A stretch of DNA of 64,000 nt from Asterochloris sp. CNOR1 (taxonomy: Eukaryota; Chlorophyta; Trebouxiophyceae; Trebouxiales; Trebouxiaceae), in contig OZ017756.1 of NCBI GenBank assembly GCA_963969365.1, positions 310,001 to 374,000 of the forward strand, read 5' to 3'. Positions 60,801 through 64,000 of this stretch are shown here, one piece after another. The notes under the pieces were generated by a model. The model was not told where the DNA came from. It saw nothing but the letters and a program-made list of their open reading frames with translations, and searched no databases. The stretch's first letter is position 1. The number at the start of each line of letters is the position of its first letter. Made by a program: the position numbers and the translations under genes.

Positions 60801-63800
60801 TGCCAGCGTCGCCCTGAAGCTCTCTGTGGGCCATGAAGGCGGCTGAGGCAGGCTTGCGCTGTGATTCATGACATCGGCAGACAGGCAGCTGCTATCTGTC
60901 ACCAAGTTGGTCACTGCTTTGGGTGCAGGCAATGAAGGCGGCTGAGGCAGGCCTGTACTGTGGGCCCCTGCGGCTACTGGCCATGGAAGTGTACGATGCC
61001 CTGAATGCTGAGGGGACGCCCTGCAACTTGGTGACGGGGCAGGAGCGCACGGTGCTGCCGGGAGCCAGCCACATGTCCTGCACCGTGGAGATGACGTCCA
61101 TGAGCCAGCGCTTTGACGTGGCTGTGCTGGACGAGATCCAGGTGAGGGGGAGGCAACTCACTTGCAGCTTGAAGCGCAAGCCTTGCAGCTGATGTTTGGC
61201 CTCTTGGGTGGGCGCATCGTATGCAGTGCTGCACAAAGACACAGGTAAGGGAGGCTGGGTGGCGTGCTGCCAATGCCCTGCATAAATTGTCCTCCATGAG
61301 CCAGCGCAGGTCATCGACATGCCTTCGAGCCACTAACTCGTGAACGTCTGCCTTGACCACCGTCAGATCTGCTGTTGTTGTAGAGGCACCCATCCTTTGG
61401 AGTGCTGTTGTGCTCAACATCCTGCAGCCAACAGTGAGGCCTGACAGCGCTGGCAGTGCTGGGGAGAGACCCACATGAGGGAGCATTGTAACAGGGTGGT
61501 GTCTGGCATCTGTGCAGCTGACTTCCCAGAATGGTTGCTTGAACACAGAGTCCTTTGGCAATGTTCAGGACAGGCTAGCAATATTTGCTGCTGTAACTAC
61601 TGGGATATGTGTGGCTCTAGCAGCAAGAGGGCAAAAGGACGATGTCCTTGTCTGTGCCATCAAAATGGCTGCATGCATTCCCTCTATATGAAATAGTCTT
61701 TTTCAGCCTTTCACAGCCTGACCTGCACCCCATTGGAGGCCTTGCTTTGGGTCAATGCTTGGGCACTCTGCAGCGCATCCCCATTTGCCCTGCCCTGCCC
61801 TTACAGTGTCCACACCTTCCAAGCGCACTGCCGTCCTGGGGTCACAGACTGTTCCACCTCTCTGGCTTGCCCTCCGCATCTCAGATCGCCTCACTCCCTG
61901 TCTGCATTGCGCTACAGCTGATTGGGGACCAGGCAAAGCCCTCACATAGTCTCACCCACAGCATTGCTCTGCAGCTAATTGAGCACCAGGCGCGACCCTC
62001 AGGTTGTCTCACCCACTGCACTGCCCTGCAGCTGATTTGGGACCAGGCCGGGCCCCTCAGATTGTTTCACCCGTTGCGCTGCCCTGCAGCTGATTGGGGA
62101 CCAGGCGTGGCGAGGCCCTCACACTGTCTCACCCGTTGCGCTGCCCTGCAGCTGATTGGGGACCAGGCGCTGCGAGGCCCTCACACTGTCTCACCCGTTG
62201 CGCTGCCCTGCAGCTGATTGGGGACCAGGCGCGGGGTCACGCCTGGACACGAGCCTTGCAGGGCATCCCTGCCAACGAGATCCATCTCTGCGGGGACCAG
62301 TCTGCCCTCAATGTGGTGCGCCAGCTGTGCGACTTCACCGATGAGGCCCTAGAGGTCAAGCAGTACCAGCGGTGGGTGCCACCACTGGCAAAGCACAGCC
62401 CTTGCCTGCGGCCTGCATGCAGGAGGTGCTCACCAACATGTTGCAGATGGACGGTGGCGGCAGAGTTGACCCTTTTAACAGTCTGGACTGCACTTGGCAG
62501 CATACTGCACGGCAGTGCCACATGTGAGCCCAGACTGCTGTTAGCAGGCGAGGGCGAGGCTTGCGCCCAGCACGATGTCTGTAGACACAGTATAGTAGTG
62601 CTATTGAAGGGTCCACGACGGCTATTGGGAGTTGCCGTATGCCTATTGGCCCAAGCAGTGCCACTGGTGGAACTCCAGCAGCCAAAGCACATTGGCTCAA
62701 CAGCTGCACCATGGGCGGCTGCTGGTCCACTTGACTGACAGCGCAAGTCAAATCTAGAGTATCCCAGATCTCCTGCGGGTCTGATGTGGGGGACTGTCAT
62801 TTGTGGTTTCACTAGGTCAAGCATGCTTGCTCAGTTCTCATATGAAACAAGTAGCAACAATGAATATGCAGGTTTGGGGAGCTGGAGATAGAGCAGCAGC
62901 ACCTGGCTGGAGGGTACAGCAGCGTGCAGCCAGGCGACTGCATTGTGGCCTTCTCCCGCAAGGACATCTTTGAGATCAAGGCAGAGATTGAGAGGACCAC
63001 AGGCCATAAGGTGGGCACACTGCAGTGCTTCCACGCATGTCCTCTGAAGGCCAGGATTGATGCTGTTGCTGGCTGCACTCTCGAGCGCATGCCATGCAGA
63101 TATGACGTCATGGCTGCAAGTTGCTGCATCTCAAATTGTGTCGTGCATCCACCTCACACAGGGTTTGCACCTTTAGATCACGCCCAACATGGAGGGCTGG
63201 TGCAACAGACCCTTCTAGCTCAATGAGGGTCAGGGGACCATATCATACTGCTCTGACATTGCACGTGACCAATGATGGGCACCAGCAAAGTTCCCAACAA
63301 ATCCAAGAGACACACTGCAAAAGTGTGCAGGTGTGCGTGGTCTATGGCGCCCTTCCCCCAGAGATGCGGCGCCAGCAGGCTCGCCTCTTCAACGAGAGCC
63401 GCAATGGCTATGACGTCCTGGTGGCTTCGGATGCCGTGGGGATGGGCCTCAACCTCAACATCCGGCGCATCGTGTTCCACACGCTCCAGAAGTATGAGGG
63501 CCGCGAGATGGTGAGCAAGGACATTTGATTGTTTCCAAGTGAAGCTGCTACGTCTTGGCATTGCGTGGGGGTGAGGGCCTCATGGTGCCGTTGGGCATTC
63601 ACCCATGATGATGATGCCTGCATCTCATCATGTCAGGCGGACTGGGCATCAACACTTGCCGCTATCTTTTGCACCCCTGCAAGAGTGCGAGAGGCGCAAC
63701 ACTGCGTCTGCTTGCTTTCAGGCAGGTCCTGGCCAATGAGGGCATGTCCAGAGCTCTGCAAAGCTGAGACATGCTTCAGGCCCTTGCAAAGGGTGCCACT

Positions 63801-64000
63801 GGTGCATGCATGTGTGCAAACCACTGGTGTGCATTGATATTCTCCAGAGTATCGGAGGCAGTTGAGCCTACAGCCAATCATGCGTGGTCTGTTGGGGCTG
63901 GTAGGCTGAGGCTGGCTGGGCCAATGGGCCACAGTGGGCCCTCTGCTGCCTTGCAATGCCATCTCAACAGCAGGCCTGCCAACCTGTTGCTCAGCTGAGC
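57806..64000 (+). CDS. SUV3: SUV3-type mitochondrial RNA helicase, 3' end beyond window
   Basis: DExH/Ski2-like RNA helicase of the mitochondrial (and sometimes plastid) RNA-degradation system. Exons seen: 57806-58714, 59046-59215, 59866-59992, 60929-61141, 62214-62371, 62872-63010, 63331-63510; the gene continues to the right. The first exon has an import-type leader ([20 protein letters not shown]) and a long, Ala/Gln/Arg-rich disordered region before [20 protein letters not shown]. Motif I is [14 protein letters not shown]. Motif II is the SUV3-specific DEIQ in VLDEIQLIGD. Then [59 protein letters not shown] and the motif V/VI block [18 protein letters not shown]. Introns contain striking tandem copies of exon edges. 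The start could instead be a spliced exon upstream; the leader makes 57806 reasonable. Confidence 0.94.
58866..58915 (+). repeat. Downstream copy of the SUV3 exon 1 donor junction
   Basis: The stretch 58866-58915 (with CTGTATGTCAATGCTCAGGT) repeats the end of the first exon and its donor at 58688-58725 (CTTTATGTCAATGCCCAGGT). Confidence 0.8.
60300..60405 (+). repeat. Two-copy repeat in SUV3 intron 3
   Basis: Two ~52-bp copies, each with GCTGCTCAGCCACACTGGCTGC followed by GT(T/C)xTCTGCTGCAGTC. They are not similar to a neighbouring exon. Confidence 0.6.
60660..60865 (+). repeat. Three decayed copies of SUV3 exon 4 start
   Basis: The real exon 60929 onward begins GCAATGAAGGCGGCTGAGGC. The best copy, 60829-60862, keeps CATGAAGGCGGCTGAGGCAG; weaker copies lie at 60728-60775 (GCAGGCCATCAGGGCAGCTG) and 60669-60702 (GCAGGCCATGTAGGCTGC). 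Copies become more degraded with distance from the exon. Confidence 0.8.
61918..62235 (+). repeat. Six tandem copies of a 3' splice junction (SUV3 exon 5)
   Basis: Copies of CTGAT(T)TGGGGACCAGG-type exon start preceded by GCCCTGCAG-type acceptors begin at 61918, 61974, 62032, 62090, 62152 and 62214. The period is 56-62 bp and the last two units are nearly identical. The copy at 62214 is the one that stays in frame with the DEIQ exon (phase 0) and continues into HAWTRALQ; the others run into the next unit. Divergence increases to the left. Confidence 0.93.

Overview
This is a nuclear window from a green alga, most likely a core chlorophyte of trebouxiophycean type. The calls were made by reading both strands and splicing by eye. 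The evidence for a green alga is: GC-rich, intron-dense genes with short exons; introns that nearly all run GTGAG(T/C)...CTGCAG; a pseudo-response regulator with receiver and CCT domains; a plastid-type Cpn10; and a CXIP4-like zinc knuckle, all typical of Viridiplantae. I found no bacterial operons, CRISPR arrays, rRNA genes or convincing tRNA genes. Most of the many open frames are shadows of intron and antisense sequence.

Layout, left to right: FAD monooxygenase (-, runs off the left edge); rolling-stone-like membrane protein (+); unknown protein with an acidic tail (-); 132-residue conserved small protein (+); PRR/TOC1-like clock regulator (-, 9.3 kb); glucose-6-phosphate 1-epimerase (-); plastid Cpn10 (+); DRG1 GTPase (-); mitochondrial uL11 (+); secreted GH5 glucanase with two CBM1-like modules (-, 16 exons); histone deacetylase (-); class I SAM methyltransferase (+); doubtful small membrane gene (+); short-chain dehydrogenase (+); LLP/UPF0642 nucleolar protein (+); CXIP4-like zinc knuckle protein (-); SUV3 RNA helicase (+, runs off the right edge). 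Eight models (132-aa protein, epimerase, Cpn10, DRG1, uL11m, GH5, methyltransferase, SDR, plus the LLP gene) keep frame through every junction and sum to whole codons. The PRR, HDAC, CXIP4 and gene at 6165-7799 have some unresolved junctions.

Genes are tightly packed. Six pairs are head-to-head with roughly 145-510 bp between start codons, so shared promoters are likely. Two pairs join translation or organelle functions (DRG1 with uL11m, epimerase with plastid Cpn10).

The most unusual signal is structural. Many introns contain decayed, same-orientation copies of the edge of the neighbouring exon, including its splice site (called exon-edge echoes here). They are clear in at least eight genes and range from near-identical tandem arrays (SUV3, six copies of one 3' splice junction) to faint relics (DRG1, GH5). 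They suggest that introns here grow by repeated tandem duplication across splice junctions. Other points of interest are a near-perfect 33-bp-arm hairpin in a PRR intron, several inferred GC-AG introns, and microexons of 15-24 nt.
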